This document shows positions 1-6,710 of a stretch of DNA of 8,476 bases, piece after piece. The DNA is from Alphaproteobacteria bacterium (lineage in GTDB: Bacteria; Pseudomonadota; Alphaproteobacteria; Rickettsiales; SXRF01). The translations under genes and the position numbers were made by a program. The stretch covers positions 1 through 8,476 of the forward strand of contig JAGVKI010000115.1 in assembly GCA_020050695.1 (NCBI GenBank). The letters run 5' to 3'. The notes below the pieces were generated by a model. That model saw only the letters and a list, made by a program, of their open reading frames with translations, did no database searches and was not told the DNA's origin. The first letter of the stretch is position 1, and each line of letters opens with the position of its first letter.

Positions 1-1326
1 GGAATTTGGCCCGAGCCCGGCTTCAAGCCCGGCCAGATAGACAAATATTTTGAAAGCGGAGCCTGGCTGGCGCAGTGCCTGCGTTGCACGGTTATACTGG
101 CTTTCAGCATAGGATCGGCCACCAATCATTACGCGGATAGCGCCGTCTGGTGACATGGCAACCAGCGCCGCCTGCTTGACGTTGAACGTGTCGCCTTCCT
201 TGTCCATGATGTCGCTGATGGCTTTTTCACCAATCACCTGCAGGTCAGGGCGCAAGGTGGTGGTCACCACAATATCCTGTTCCACATTACCGATATATTC
301 GGGCAGCTGGTCCATGACCCAGTCGGCAAAATAAAGCGTGCTTTGCGAACTCTTCTTGCGTGTGTTCATGGTTTTGGTGAGGTCTTCCTTTGCCTTGGTT
401 GCCTGCGCTTCGGTCAGGTAGCCAGCTTCCCTCATATTGACCAGCACCTGTTCGGCGCGCTGGCGGGCAAGCGTTGGGCTATTGGTAGGCGAAAAGCGTG
501 AAGGGGCCTTAAGCAGACCCGCTATGATCGCCGATTCACTTAAGGTCATCTGGCTTGCGGGTTTTCCGAAATAGCGTTTGGATGCTGCGTCCACGCCGTA
601 GCTGCCCGCGCCCAGATATACACGGTTTAAGTAGATGCCCATGATCTCTTCTTTGGTAAAGCGCTGCTCCAGTTTAAGCGCCAACAGCATTTCCTTCACC
701 TTGCGCGCCAGTGAACGCTCCGGTGTCAGAAACACGTTCTTGGCAACCTGCTGGGTAATGGTGCTGCCGCCTTGCACCACGCGGCGTGCCATTAAATTGG
801 CATAGGTCGCGCGTACCAGGCCAAACGGGTCGATACCAAAATGCATGTAAAAATTACGGTCTTCCGTGGCGATTACCGCATCCGTCAGTGATTTGGGAAG
901 CAGCCGGTACGGCACGTAGTCGCCATAAATATCGCCAAAGCTGCCGATGATTTCGCCGTCCTGCGATTTCACCAGAATGCTTGGTGTCTTGGTGAATTTA
1001 TTGAGTTCGTCAATATTGGGCAGGCCCCAGGAAAACCATGCGATGACAATAAGTACGCCAAGGCCGCCATAGATCATCGCGCGTGTGATAATACGCTCCA
1101 GCCAGTGGGTACGCTTGGGCTTGCGGTAGCTGGGATAGGCGGGCATTTTGCTGCGGCGTACTTGCTTTTTACGTTTGCCGCCTTTTGGGGTATTGGCTGA
1201 GGTGGTAATGCGGTATTGGGAGAGTGTCGTGCCGCTGGTGCTTTCCTGCTTGGATGATTCCAGCACAGGAGGCCGCCGCGTTGGTTTGCGGCGTTTGCGG
1301 CGGAGAAATTTAGACAATAACGACAT
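1..1326 (-). CDS. Class A penicillin-binding protein (bifunctional transglycosylase/transpeptidase), C-terminus cut by window edge
   Basis: This enzyme polymerises lipid II into glycan strands and crosslinks the stem peptides, on the periplasmic side of the inner membrane. The 442 codons present read: a very basic cytoplasmic tail (residues 1-80, rich in K and R), one membrane segment at about 83-101, then a glycosyltransferase family 51 domain. That domain shows ATEDRNFYMHFGID (putative catalytic E155), GGSTITQQVAKN, RKVKEMLLALKLE and the EEIMGIYLNRVYLG block. The transpeptidase domain begins near the left edge, with the SxxK nucleophile S423 in RQPGSAFKIF; the SxN and KTG motifs lie outside. 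The gap from the last glycosyltransferase motif to S423 is only about 135 residues. That is shorter than in E. coli PBP1A and suggests no extra OB-type insert. The start ATG at 1326 follows a GGGA-like site. M61 is an alternative start but has no ribosome site. It is the last visible gene of the aroK operon, 33 bp after its neighbour. The family is certain; the exact paralogue is not. Confidence 0.95.
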   Translation of the reverse strand, partial: MSLLSKFLRRKRRKPTRRPPVLESSKQESTSGTTLSQYRITTSANTPKGGKRKKQVRRSKMPAYPSYRKPKRTHWLERIITRAMIYGGLGVLIVIAWFSWGLPNIDELNKFTKTPSILVKSQDGEIIGSFGDIYGDYVPYRLLPKSLTDAVIATEDRNFYMHFGIDPFGLVRATYANLMARRVVQGGSTITQQVAKNVFLTPERSLARKVKEMLLALKLEQRFTKEEIMGIYLNRVYLGAGSYGVDAASKRYFGKPASQMTLSESAIIAGLLKAPSRFSPTNSPTLARQRAEQVLVNMREAGYLTEAQATKAKEDLTKTMNTRKKSSQSTLYFADWVMDQLPEYIGNVEQDIVVTTTLRPDLQVIGEKAISDIMDKEGDTFNVKQAALVAMSPDGAIRVMIGGRSYAESQYNRATQALRQPGSAFKIFVYLAGLEAGLGPNS

Positions 1327-1336
1327 CAGTCCCGGT

Positions 1337-1366
1337 CTTTACGTTTATTGGCTTTACGTTTATTGG
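1337..1366. repeat. Perfect 15-bp tandem duplication spanning a stop codon
   Basis: CTTTACGTTTATTGG occurs twice head to tail (1337-1351 and 1352-1366). The array covers the stop codon of the 63-residue protein gene and the short spacer before the penicillin-binding protein start. Read on the minus strand, each unit carries CAATAA and a further TAA in the same frame, so the small gene is followed by four in-frame TAA codons within about 25 bases. The unit length is a multiple of three, so copy number does not alter the frame. This is seen directly; a slippage origin is inference. Confidence 0.9.
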
Positions 1367-1551
1367 TCTTTGCTTTTATTCAACAGGTAATGCAACTTGC
1401 GAATGGCCAGTTCTGCCAGCTGTTTACGAGGTGCGCTGACAGGGCCGATAACCACTGCTTCTTTCAAGCTAACCGGATCAACCGCAGTTACCTTGACGGA
1501 CTTGCCAACCGACACAAATTCCACGATATAGCCTTCATTTTCTTCGGCCAT
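1360..1551 (-). CDS. Small conserved hypothetical protein, DUF6898-like (63 aa)
   Basis: This is a compact soluble protein of 63 residues with no signal peptide or membrane segment. It runs MAEENEGYIVEFVSVGKSVKVTAVD, then PVSLKEAVVIGPVSAPRKQLAELAIRKLHYLL. The pattern of a YxVEFxxxGxxxKVTAxDPxT/S-like strand pair, a VxGP turn and a C-terminal helix recalls the short alphaproteobacterial proteins filed as DUF6898, which are sometimes misannotated as serine hydroxymethyltransferase. That match is from memory, not a search. No reaction or partner is known to me. The ATG lies 7 bp after the corC-like stop, and an AGGGG sequence sits a little far upstream inside that gene. It is followed after 33 bp by the penicillin-binding protein gene, so it is very probably co-transcribed with both. 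An overlapping plus-strand frame of 90 codons (1348-1620) looks like a shadow. Confidence 0.78.
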   Translation of the reverse strand: MAEENEGYIVEFVSVGKSVKVTAVDPVSLKEAVVIGPVSAPRKQLAELAIRKLHYLLNKSKDQ

Positions 1552-1558
1552 TTTAGGA

Positions 1559-2854
1559 CTATGCCCCTGTTATATCCGGTTGGGTCGTATCAGGTAATCT
1601 CTCAATACGCAACCGTGTGATCTGCATACTGTCTTTCTCCAGCACGGTAAAGCCAAAGCCGTGAATAACAAAATACTCACCAACGGCAGGAATAGTCTGG
1701 GCTTCGTGGATCAGCAGCCCGGCAAGCGTTGAGGCTTCGTCGTCAGGCAGGTTTAAGTCCATCTGGCGGTTAAAATCGCGTAGGGTAACACTGCCCTGCA
1801 CGATATAGGCATGCTCGCCGGCTTTCTGGATGTCGTTATCGGCCTCGTCATGCTCGTCGTCAATATCGCCGACAATTTCTTCAATAATATCTTCAAGCGT
1901 AACAATGCCTTCCCAGCTGCCATATTCATCGACAATGAAAGCAAAATGCTGCCTTTGGCTACGAAATGCCAGCAACTGGTCACGCAGGCTGGTGGTCTCG
2001 GGTATGAACCAGGGCGTTTTACACAAGGCTACAATGGCTTCGGTGGTAAGGTCGGGATGTTCGCCAAGCGCCTTTACCAGGTCTTTGACATGAAGCAGGC
2101 CGATAATATTGTCCGGCTCATCGCGCCACAGGGGAATGCGGCTGTGCAGTGTGCTGATCGCCTGATGGATAAGGTCTTTGGGCGGCAGGTTTGCGTCTAG
2201 TGTTTCCACCTGTTTGCGGTGGGTGGAAATTTCGCGCACCTCAATATCATTGAGGTCAAGGATGCTGCCGAGCATATCACGGTCCTGCTTGATCATCTTG
2301 CCTTCGCGGTGATGCAGTTCAATGGTGCCGCGAATCACATCGGTGGCTGAGATCAGCGTGTTGCTTTTGCTGATATCCACACCAACGATTTTCAGCAGGT
2401 GGCGGATAAAAAACTGTATGCACAGGGTAATGGGTTTAAGCAGCGAGACGATTACATTAAGCGCAGGCGCCAGCGCCAGCGATACGCGCTCAGAATTCTG
2501 GATAGCGTAGGTTTTAGGCAGTATCTCTGAAAACACCACGATCAGGAAGGTCATGACAACGGTTACAATCACCAGGCCGTTTTCATCACCAAATAATTTA
2601 AGTGATAATGCTGTTGCAATGGCCGATGCCGCAATATTGACCGCGTTATTGCCAAGCAAAATGGCGCCGATCATGGATTCTTTTTCGCGGCGTAGCTTGG
2701 TGACCGTCTGGGCCGCCTTATTGCCGTTCATGACCAGCTGGTAGATACGTGCGCGGGAGATGGCGGTGAGTGCCGTTTCGGCAGCAGAAAAGAACGCTGA
2801 GATAAGTAGGAACAGCGTAATCGTCAGGGCGTAATAGAGGAATTCTGCATCCAT
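1559..2854 (-). CDS. CorC/HlyC (CNNM) family membrane protein with CBS pair
   Basis: The product is a 431-residue inner-membrane protein of the CNNM/CorC family, whose members are linked to Mg2+ or Na+ export; older annotations call them hemolysins. The N-terminal DUF21 region has about four hydrophobic segments (about 6-24, 62-83, 93-112, 126-149), with the family motif SEILPKT at 109-115. A CBS pair follows (about 207-266 and 272-331, with FIVDEYGSWEGIVTLEDIIEEIVGDI at the end of the second). The C-terminal transporter-associated domain covers about 345-422. The frame is open back to 2947, but I chose the ATG at 2854: it gives the normal family N-terminus MDAEFLYYAL and leaves 16 bp after aroB. 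A longer start would place a long non-membrane tail inside aroB. No clear ribosome site precedes it. A GTG at 2866 is possible. The substrate cannot be told from sequence. Confidence 0.93.
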   Translation of the reverse strand: MDAEFLYYALTITLFLLISAFFSAAETALTAISRARIYQLVMNGNKAAQTVTKLRREKESMIGAILLGNNAVNIAASAIATALSLKLFGDENGLVIVTVVMTFLIVVFSEILPKTYAIQNSERVSLALAPALNVIVSLLKPITLCIQFFIRHLLKIVGVDISKSNTLISATDVIRGTIELHHREGKMIKQDRDMLGSILDLNDIEVREISTHRKQVETLDANLPPKDLIHQAISTLHSRIPLWRDEPDNIIGLLHVKDLVKALGEHPDLTTEAIVALCKTPWFIPETTSLRDQLLAFRSQRQHFAFIVDEYGSWEGIVTLEDIIEEIVGDIDDEHDEADNDIQKAGEHAYIVQGSVTLRDFNRQMDLNLPDDEASTLAGLLIHEAQTIPAVGEYFVIHGFGFTVLEKDSMQITRLRIERLPDTTQPDITGA

Positions 2855-2870
2855 TTGGATATGCACTATA

Positions 2871-3977
2871 TTATGCGCTGCATGCTTGTGCAAGTATATC
2901 GCGGATAAGGCCAGAGTCCACGTCCTGCGTGGTGAAGGCCTGGCCAATGCCGCGTGCCAGGATAAAGGTCAGCTTGCCGTCCTTGGCCTTCTTGTCGCGT
3001 GTGAAATGATCCATCAACGCATTGATATTCCACTCATCCTGGATCTGCTTAGGCGAATGCGGCAGGCCGCATGCCTGGTAATGGGCCAGGGTACGCTCCA
3101 GGTCTGCCTTCGGGCAAATTCCCATGGCAACGGATGTCTGCATGGCCATAATCATGCCGATGGCAACCGCTTCGCCGTGCAATAATTTATCGCCATAACC
3201 GGTTTCAGCTTCCAGCGCATGGCCAAAAGTATGGCCGAAATTGAGCAGCGCGCGCAGGCCGTGTTCTTTCTCGTCAGCGGCGACAATTTCCGCCTTGGCG
3301 CTGCAACTGTTCAGTATAGCTTCGCTACGAAGCGCCGGATTGCCATCGATCAGCGAACGGCCATTGGCTTCGAGCCAGGTAAAAAATGCTTCGTCGCGGA
3401 TCAGGCCGTATTTAAGCATTTCGGCGTAACCTGCCAGCAATTCACGCTTGGGCAATGTGCTGAGCGTGGAAATATCGGCCAGTACCATAAGCGGCTGGTG
3501 GAAGCTGCCGATCAGGTTTTTGCCCCATTTGGAATTGATGCCGGTTTTTCCGCCTACCGAACTATCCACCTGCGAGAGCAGGGTGGTGGGAATCTGTATG
3601 AAATCAACGCCGCGCAGCAGGATGCTTGCCGCAAAGCCGGTGATGTCGCCTACCACGCCGCCGCCCAGGGCGATAAGCGTGGTGCCGCGTTCGGGCTTAT
3701 ATTCCAGCAGTGTTTCCATAAGTTCGCCAAATGCCTCAAGGCTTTTGGTCGGCTCGCCTGCCTTTACAATGGCGCAGCGGTAACGGATGTTCGCATCTTC
3801 CAGCGAGTTGGTAAGGCGGTGCAGGTAAAAGCGCGCTACCGTTTCGTCGGTGACGATAATGGCCTGCTTGTTTTTAAGCAGCGGCGCAATCAGTGTACCT
3901 GCGGTGGCCAGCAGGCGGTCGCCCACTTTGATGTCATAGCTGCGCTCGCCCAGTTCGACGCGTAGATTATCCGGCAT
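2871..3977 (-). CDS. aroB: 3-dehydroquinate synthase
   Basis: AroB converts 3-deoxy-D-arabino-heptulosonate 7-phosphate (DAHP) to 3-dehydroquinate, the second step of the shikimate pathway, in the cytoplasm using NAD+ and a divalent metal. The 368-residue product has the normal length. Key motifs are visible: the nucleotide-binding GGGVVGD at 105-111, the IPTTLLSQVDSSVGGKTGIN block at about 129-148, and the metal ligands E186 (GYAEMLKYG), H249 (NFGHTFGHALE) and H267 (LLHGEAVAIGM). The frame is open to 4019, but the ATG at 3977 is preferred. It is preceded by AGGAAAGG with 7-base spacing and yields the usual N-terminus MPDNLRVELG. The gene therefore starts inside the last codons of aroK (11-bp overlap), pointing to translational coupling and to a shared transcript. 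Nothing is missing or broken. Confidence 0.98.
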   Translation of the reverse strand: MPDNLRVELGERSYDIKVGDRLLATAGTLIAPLLKNKQAIIVTDETVARFYLHRLTNSLEDANIRYRCAIVKAGEPTKSLEAFGELMETLLEYKPERGTTLIALGGGVVGDITGFAASILLRGVDFIQIPTTLLSQVDSSVGGKTGINSKWGKNLIGSFHQPLMVLADISTLSTLPKRELLAGYAEMLKYGLIRDEAFFTWLEANGRSLIDGNPALRSEAILNSCSAKAEIVAADEKEHGLRALLNFGHTFGHALEAETGYGDKLLHGEAVAIGMIMAMQTSVAMGICPKADLERTLAHYQACGLPHSPKQIQDEWNINALMDHFTRDKKAKDGKLTFILARGIGQAFTTQDVDSGLIRDILAQACSA

Positions 3978-4530
3978 TACTTTGCCTTTCCTGCAGTGCG
4001 GACAGGATGGATTCGACAATCACATCATGCAGGCCTGCGTCGCTGTCGATCACCAGGTCGGCCTGCTCATATACCGGATAGCGTTCTTCCATCAGTTTTT
4101 GCAGGATAATGCCTTTGTCGCCGCTTTTAAGCAGCGGGCGGGTGTCGCGGCGCGAGACGCGGTCAAGTAGCACATTCAGGCTTGCTTTCAGCCAGATGGA
4201 AATACCCTTGTCCTTGATGGCTTCACGGATCATCGGGTTGATAAAGGCGCCGCCGCCGGTAGCAATCACGCAGGGCTCGTTGCTGACCAGGCGGATCAGT
4301 ACACGCTGTTCCAGATCGCGGAAAATGGCTTCGCCGTACGTTTCGAAAATATCGGCGATGCTGCAACCCGCGGCTTCTACGATTTCGTTATCGGAGTCAA
4401 TAAAGGGAAGATTGAGGGTCGTGGCCAGCCTTCTACCCACCGTGGATTTTCCTGCACCCATCAGTCCGACCAATATGATTGGCCGCTGCAATTTCAGGTT
4501 TGCATGGGAGGGGGCAGGGGAAGCTGTCAT
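3967..4530 (-). CDS. aroK: Shikimate kinase
   Basis: AroK phosphorylates shikimate at the 3-hydroxyl with ATP, fifth step of the shikimate pathway, in the cytoplasm. From the chosen start the product has 187 residues: Walker A GLMGAGKST at 22-30, the shikimate-binding region FIDSDNEI (44-50) with the FRDLE arginine R71, GGG at 92-94, and the lid region RRDTRPLL with R131 followed by EERYPVYEQADLVI. The reading frame continues upstream to 4644. ATGs at 4530, 4593, 4611, 4614 and 4644 are all possible and none has a good ribosome site. The 4644 start would overlap the divergent small gene. I prefer 4530 because it puts the Walker motif at the usual distance from the N-terminus. This is the first gene of the minus-strand operon and overlaps aroB by 11 bp. 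The function is secure, the start is not. Confidence 0.95.
   Translation of the reverse strand: MTASPAPSHANLKLQRPIILVGLMGAGKSTVGRRLATTLNLPFIDSDNEIVEAAGCSIADIFETYGEAIFRDLEQRVLIRLVSNEPCVIATGGGAFINPMIREAIKDKGISIWLKASLNVLLDRVSRRDTRPLLKSGDKGIILQKLMEERYPVYEQADLVIDSDAGLHDVIVESILSALQERQSNAG
3985..3992 (-). promoter_or_regulatory. Ribosome binding site deciding the aroB start
   Basis: On the minus strand AGGAAAGG lies 7 bases before ATG 3977, within the last codons of aroK. It is the strongest ribosome site near any start in this operon and supports the shorter 368-residue AroB over the in-frame ATG at 4019. Confidence 0.75.
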
Positions 4531-4635
4531 AGGCGTCTGGCCATCAATTTTGCCATGAATTTTACTTGTATTCTCTTGTTGCGCGGTTACCATAACGGGG
4601 CATTTACACATCATAAGTAAAGGAAATCCGGAATA
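4531..4635. promoter_or_regulatory. Divergent intergenic region between aroK and the small membrane protein gene
   Basis: About 100 bp separate the preferred aroK start from the plus-strand gene at 4636, so promoters for both directions should lie here or just inside the neighbours. I see only weak boxes. On the minus strand TATGAT (4610-4615) could be a -10. On the plus strand TTGTAT (4566-4571) and TACCAT (4588-4593) are 16 bases apart. A usable ribosome site, AAGGA at 4620-4624, lies 11 bases before ATG 4636. No operator palindrome or riboswitch is evident. The promoter boxes are guesses; only the divergent layout is firm. Confidence 0.4.
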
Positions 4636-4806
4636 ATGCAACATAAGCGACGCAAGTCAGGTGGCAAATGGGTGCTGGTGGCACTGGCAATCCTGGTAAT
4701 CGGGGGGCTTATCGTCCTTATGACGGCTGATGTACCCGCCCAGCGCACACTTACGGAACAGGCCCTGGATGCCAAAACGTTCCTCGAATCCAAACCTGCC
4801 GAGTAA
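4636..4806 (+). CDS. Small single-pass membrane protein of unknown function (56 aa)
   Basis: The 56-residue product begins MQHKRRKSGGKW, a strongly basic head. One hydrophobic segment follows (about 13-29, VLVALAILVIGGLIVLM), then ADVP and a short polar tail ending FLESKPAE. By the positive-inside rule the N-terminus should be cytoplasmic and the tail periplasmic. It has a purine-rich ribosome site (AAGGA, 11 bases upstream). It overlaps the start of xerD by 38 bp in another frame, so the two are probably co-transcribed and may be translationally coupled. Short basic-plus-one-helix proteins with a DxP motif after the membrane segment occur at this place beside aroK and xerD in other alphaproteobacteria, as far as I recall; I cannot verify homology here. 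No function can be assigned. A minus-strand frame over the same bases looks like a shadow. Confidence 0.72.
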   Translation: MQHKRRKSGGKWVLVALAILVIGGLIVLMTADVPAQRTLTEQALDAKTFLESKPAE

Positions 4807-5764
4807 CCCCGCCTCCGGCGACAGCCGCCTGATTGGCCAGTTCATGGAAATGATGGCCGCGCAGCGCGGAGCCTCAGCCAATACCCTGGCGGCCTACCAG
4901 CGCGATCTGCGTGATTTTTCAGGATTTCTGGCCATAGGCGGGCATAATCTGACCCAGGTGGACAGGGCGGCTATCGAAAAATTTTTAGCTGGCCTCAGCG
5001 CGGCAGGCATGAGCCCGCAAACCGCTGCGCGTAAACTCTCGGCCCTGCGCCAGCTTTTTCACTTTCTCTATAGCGAGCAACTGCGCGCCGATAACCCCAC
5101 CACGACCTTAGAAACGCCGAGGCGCGGTAAACGCCTGCCCGGTACGCTTGATATTAAAGAAGTAGGAAACCTGCTCGAGACGGCGCGTAGCAATGATTCG
5201 CCCGAAGGGCTGCGCCTGCTTGCCATGCTGGAACTGGTCTATGGTGCTGGCCTGCGTGTGTCGGAACTGGTGACGCTTACCTTGGCCGCCATACAGGTAA
5301 AAGAAGGCAGCACCCAGGTGGAAGCCGATTTTCTGATGGTGCGTGGCAAGGGCAATAAAGAGCGCCTTGTCCCGCTGCACGGCAAAGCGCGCCAGGCGCT
5401 GTCGCGTTATTTGCAGATACGCCGCGTATTTATCAAAAGCGACAAGGAGGATGCCAAGTGGCTTTTCCCCTACCACCGCGCGCAAGGCTATGTAACGCGC
5501 CAGCAGTTCGGGGTTATGCTAAAAGAACTGGCGCTGGCCACAGGGCTTGATCCGGAAAAACTCTCGCCGCATACGCTGCGCCATTCCTTTGCCAGCCATT
5601 TGCTCGAAGGCGGTGCAGACCTGCGCGTAATACAGGAATTACTTGGGCACTCCGATATTTCCACCACACAGATTTATACCCATGTGGCAGGTGAGAGGCT
5701 CAAAAAACTCGTGCAGGAAAGCCATCCGCTGGCTAAAAGCAAGCGCCGTAAGGAGGATGCTTAG
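4769..5764 (+). CDS. xerD: Tyrosine recombinase XerD
   Basis: XerD with XerC resolves chromosome dimers at dif, at the division septum under FtsK control. The 331-residue product has an N-terminal SAM-like core-binding domain (about 20-105, with GASANTLAAYQRDLRDF) and a C-terminal catalytic domain. The full catalytic set is visible: R163 (GAGLRVSEL), K194 (GKGNKERLVP), H268 and R271 (HTLRHSFASHLLEGG), H294 (LLGHSDISTTQ) and nucleophile Y303 (IYTHV). The end of the catalytic block, HSDISTTQIYTHVAGERLKKL, and the position beside aroK favour XerD over XerC. I chose the ATG at 4769. The frame is open to 4730, but a start there would lengthen the overlap with the small membrane protein gene. No strong ribosome site precedes either, which fits translational coupling. 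The stop shares bases with that of the convergent transporter gene. Confidence 0.94.
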   Translation: MPKRSSNPNLPSNPASGDSRLIGQFMEMMAAQRGASANTLAAYQRDLRDFSGFLAIGGHNLTQVDRAAIEKFLAGLSAAGMSPQTAARKLSALRQLFHFLYSEQLRADNPTTTLETPRRGKRLPGTLDIKEVGNLLETARSNDSPEGLRLLAMLELVYGAGLRVSELVTLTLAAIQVKEGSTQVEADFLMVRGKGNKERLVPLHGKARQALSRYLQIRRVFIKSDKEDAKWLFPYHRAQGYVTRQQFGVMLKELALATGLDPEKLSPHTLRHSFASHLLEGGADLRVIQELLGHSDISTTQIYTHVAGERLKKLVQESHPLAKSKRRKEDA

Positions 5765-6687
5765 CCTGCTTTCTTCCACCGGAAAAAATAACCCAGCAGG
5801 GTAGGCAGGCATGCCCAGGCGATTTCGCTGATGGCTACAAATACCACCACTTCCGGGCCGAAATGCAGCAGGGCTAAGCTGACGCTGAGAGCCACGTTGT
5901 TGAAGGCCGAGCAGGTGGTGTAGGTGATGCGTTCTGCCACCGGGCGCTTTCTTGAAAACCACCAGCCGACCGGTATAAAGACTGCAAAACATATCATGGC
6001 AATGCTGTAGCACACGGCCAGTTCCGGCAGGTTTGAGAGTATGACATCGCGTTGCTTGGCAATGACCAGCGCGATGACAAATGCCACCAGCAATATTGCG
6101 TACAGCTTGCCGTTATCATAGATATGGTCAGCGCTGCGCTTGTGATAACGGGTGACGCCGTAGATCAGCATCGGCACGAATATTGACCAGACCATGGTGA
6201 TAAAAAGCTGCGTAGGGGCAGGAACGACCTGCCCGTCATCGGCCAGTCCAAAATGGGTAAGCCAGGTAAATTGCAGCGGCACCATGAACGGTGTAATCAG
6301 CTGGCTGAGGATGCTTATGGCAAAAGCTGCTGGCACCGCGCCGTTATAAAGCGCAACCAGTGCGGGGGTAGAAACAGCAGCAGGCACGGTGGCCAGCAAC
6401 AAGATGCCCGTGGCATAGGAGGGAATAAGGCTGTATGCGATTGCCCATAACAGCACCGGTATCAGGCCGTAGCGCAGCAGGCAGAACAGGCCTACATCCT
6501 GCCAGCGTATGGTGGAAAACCCGCCGTCGCGCAGCTTGTAGCAGGCAACGAACATGAGCAGCGCCATGGTAACCACGGCGGCTTCATTGGGAAGCTGCGA
6601 AAGGCCGGGCAATAACATACCCGCCGCACCAGACAGCAACAGCACCAGAGTAAAATTATTTTCTACCAGCGAGCGGAAACGGCTCAT
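5761..6687 (-). CDS. Putative bile acid:sodium symporter (BASS/SBF) family transporter
   Basis: The 308-residue product is almost wholly hydrophobic, with about nine or ten membrane segments (first at about 12-29, then 34-50, 65-88, 92-115 and so on). Two segments broken by proline or polar residues stand out: TVPAAVSTPALVALYNGAVP at about 100-119 and CSAFNNVALSVSLALLHFGP at about 259-278. They match the paired crossover helices that bind Na+ and substrate in BASS-fold carriers. This is a family-level call from memory of the fold pattern. Related AEC or arsenite-type carriers are the main alternatives, and the substrate is unknown. The ATG at 6687 follows AAGAGAA and lies 23 bp after the exported-protein gene, so the two are likely co-transcribed. 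Its stop (5761-5763) is interlocked with the xerD stop, so any terminator for either gene must lie inside the opposing coding sequence. Confidence 0.72.
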   Translation of the reverse strand: MSRFRSLVENNFTLVLLLSGAAGMLLPGLSQLPNEAAVVTMALLMFVACYKLRDGGFSTIRWQDVGLFCLLRYGLIPVLLWAIAYSLIPSYATGILLLATVPAAVSTPALVALYNGAVPAAFAISILSQLITPFMVPLQFTWLTHFGLADDGQVVPAPTQLFITMVWSIFVPMLIYGVTRYHKRSADHIYDNGKLYAILLVAFVIALVIAKQRDVILSNLPELAVCYSIAMICFAVFIPVGWWFSRKRPVAERITYTTCSAFNNVALSVSLALLHFGPEVVVFVAISEIAWACLPTLLGYFFRWKKAG

Positions 6688-6710
6688 GTGATTCTCTTGT
6701 TTGGCCGTGC

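Noticed and set aside
1348..1620. Plus-strand open frame of 90 codons over the DUF6898-like gene
   Set aside because: It has no ribosome site, runs antisense through three operon genes, and shows no family pattern, whereas the minus-strand frame has a plausible conserved domain and operon position.
2855..2947. N-terminal extension of 31 residues for the CorC-type protein
   Set aside because: It would overlap the end of aroB by 77 bp, and it precedes the usual family N-terminus; the shorter start at 2854 fits both neighbours and family length.
3219..3965. Plus-strand open frame of 248 codons
   Set aside because: It is fully antisense to aroB, which carries all its catalytic motifs. It has no ribosome site and no recognisable fold.
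4611..4881. Minus-strand open frames opposite the small membrane protein and the xerD start
   Set aside because: They lack ribosome sites and have no coherent composition, while the plus strand has a ribosome site, a membrane helix and a catalytic recombinase.
5720..5734. Hairpin AGCCA-TCCGC-TGGCT near the end of xerD as a bidirectional terminator
   Set aside because: The stem has only five pairs, and neither strand has a long T-run after it. It lies within coding sequence and is within what chance would give.
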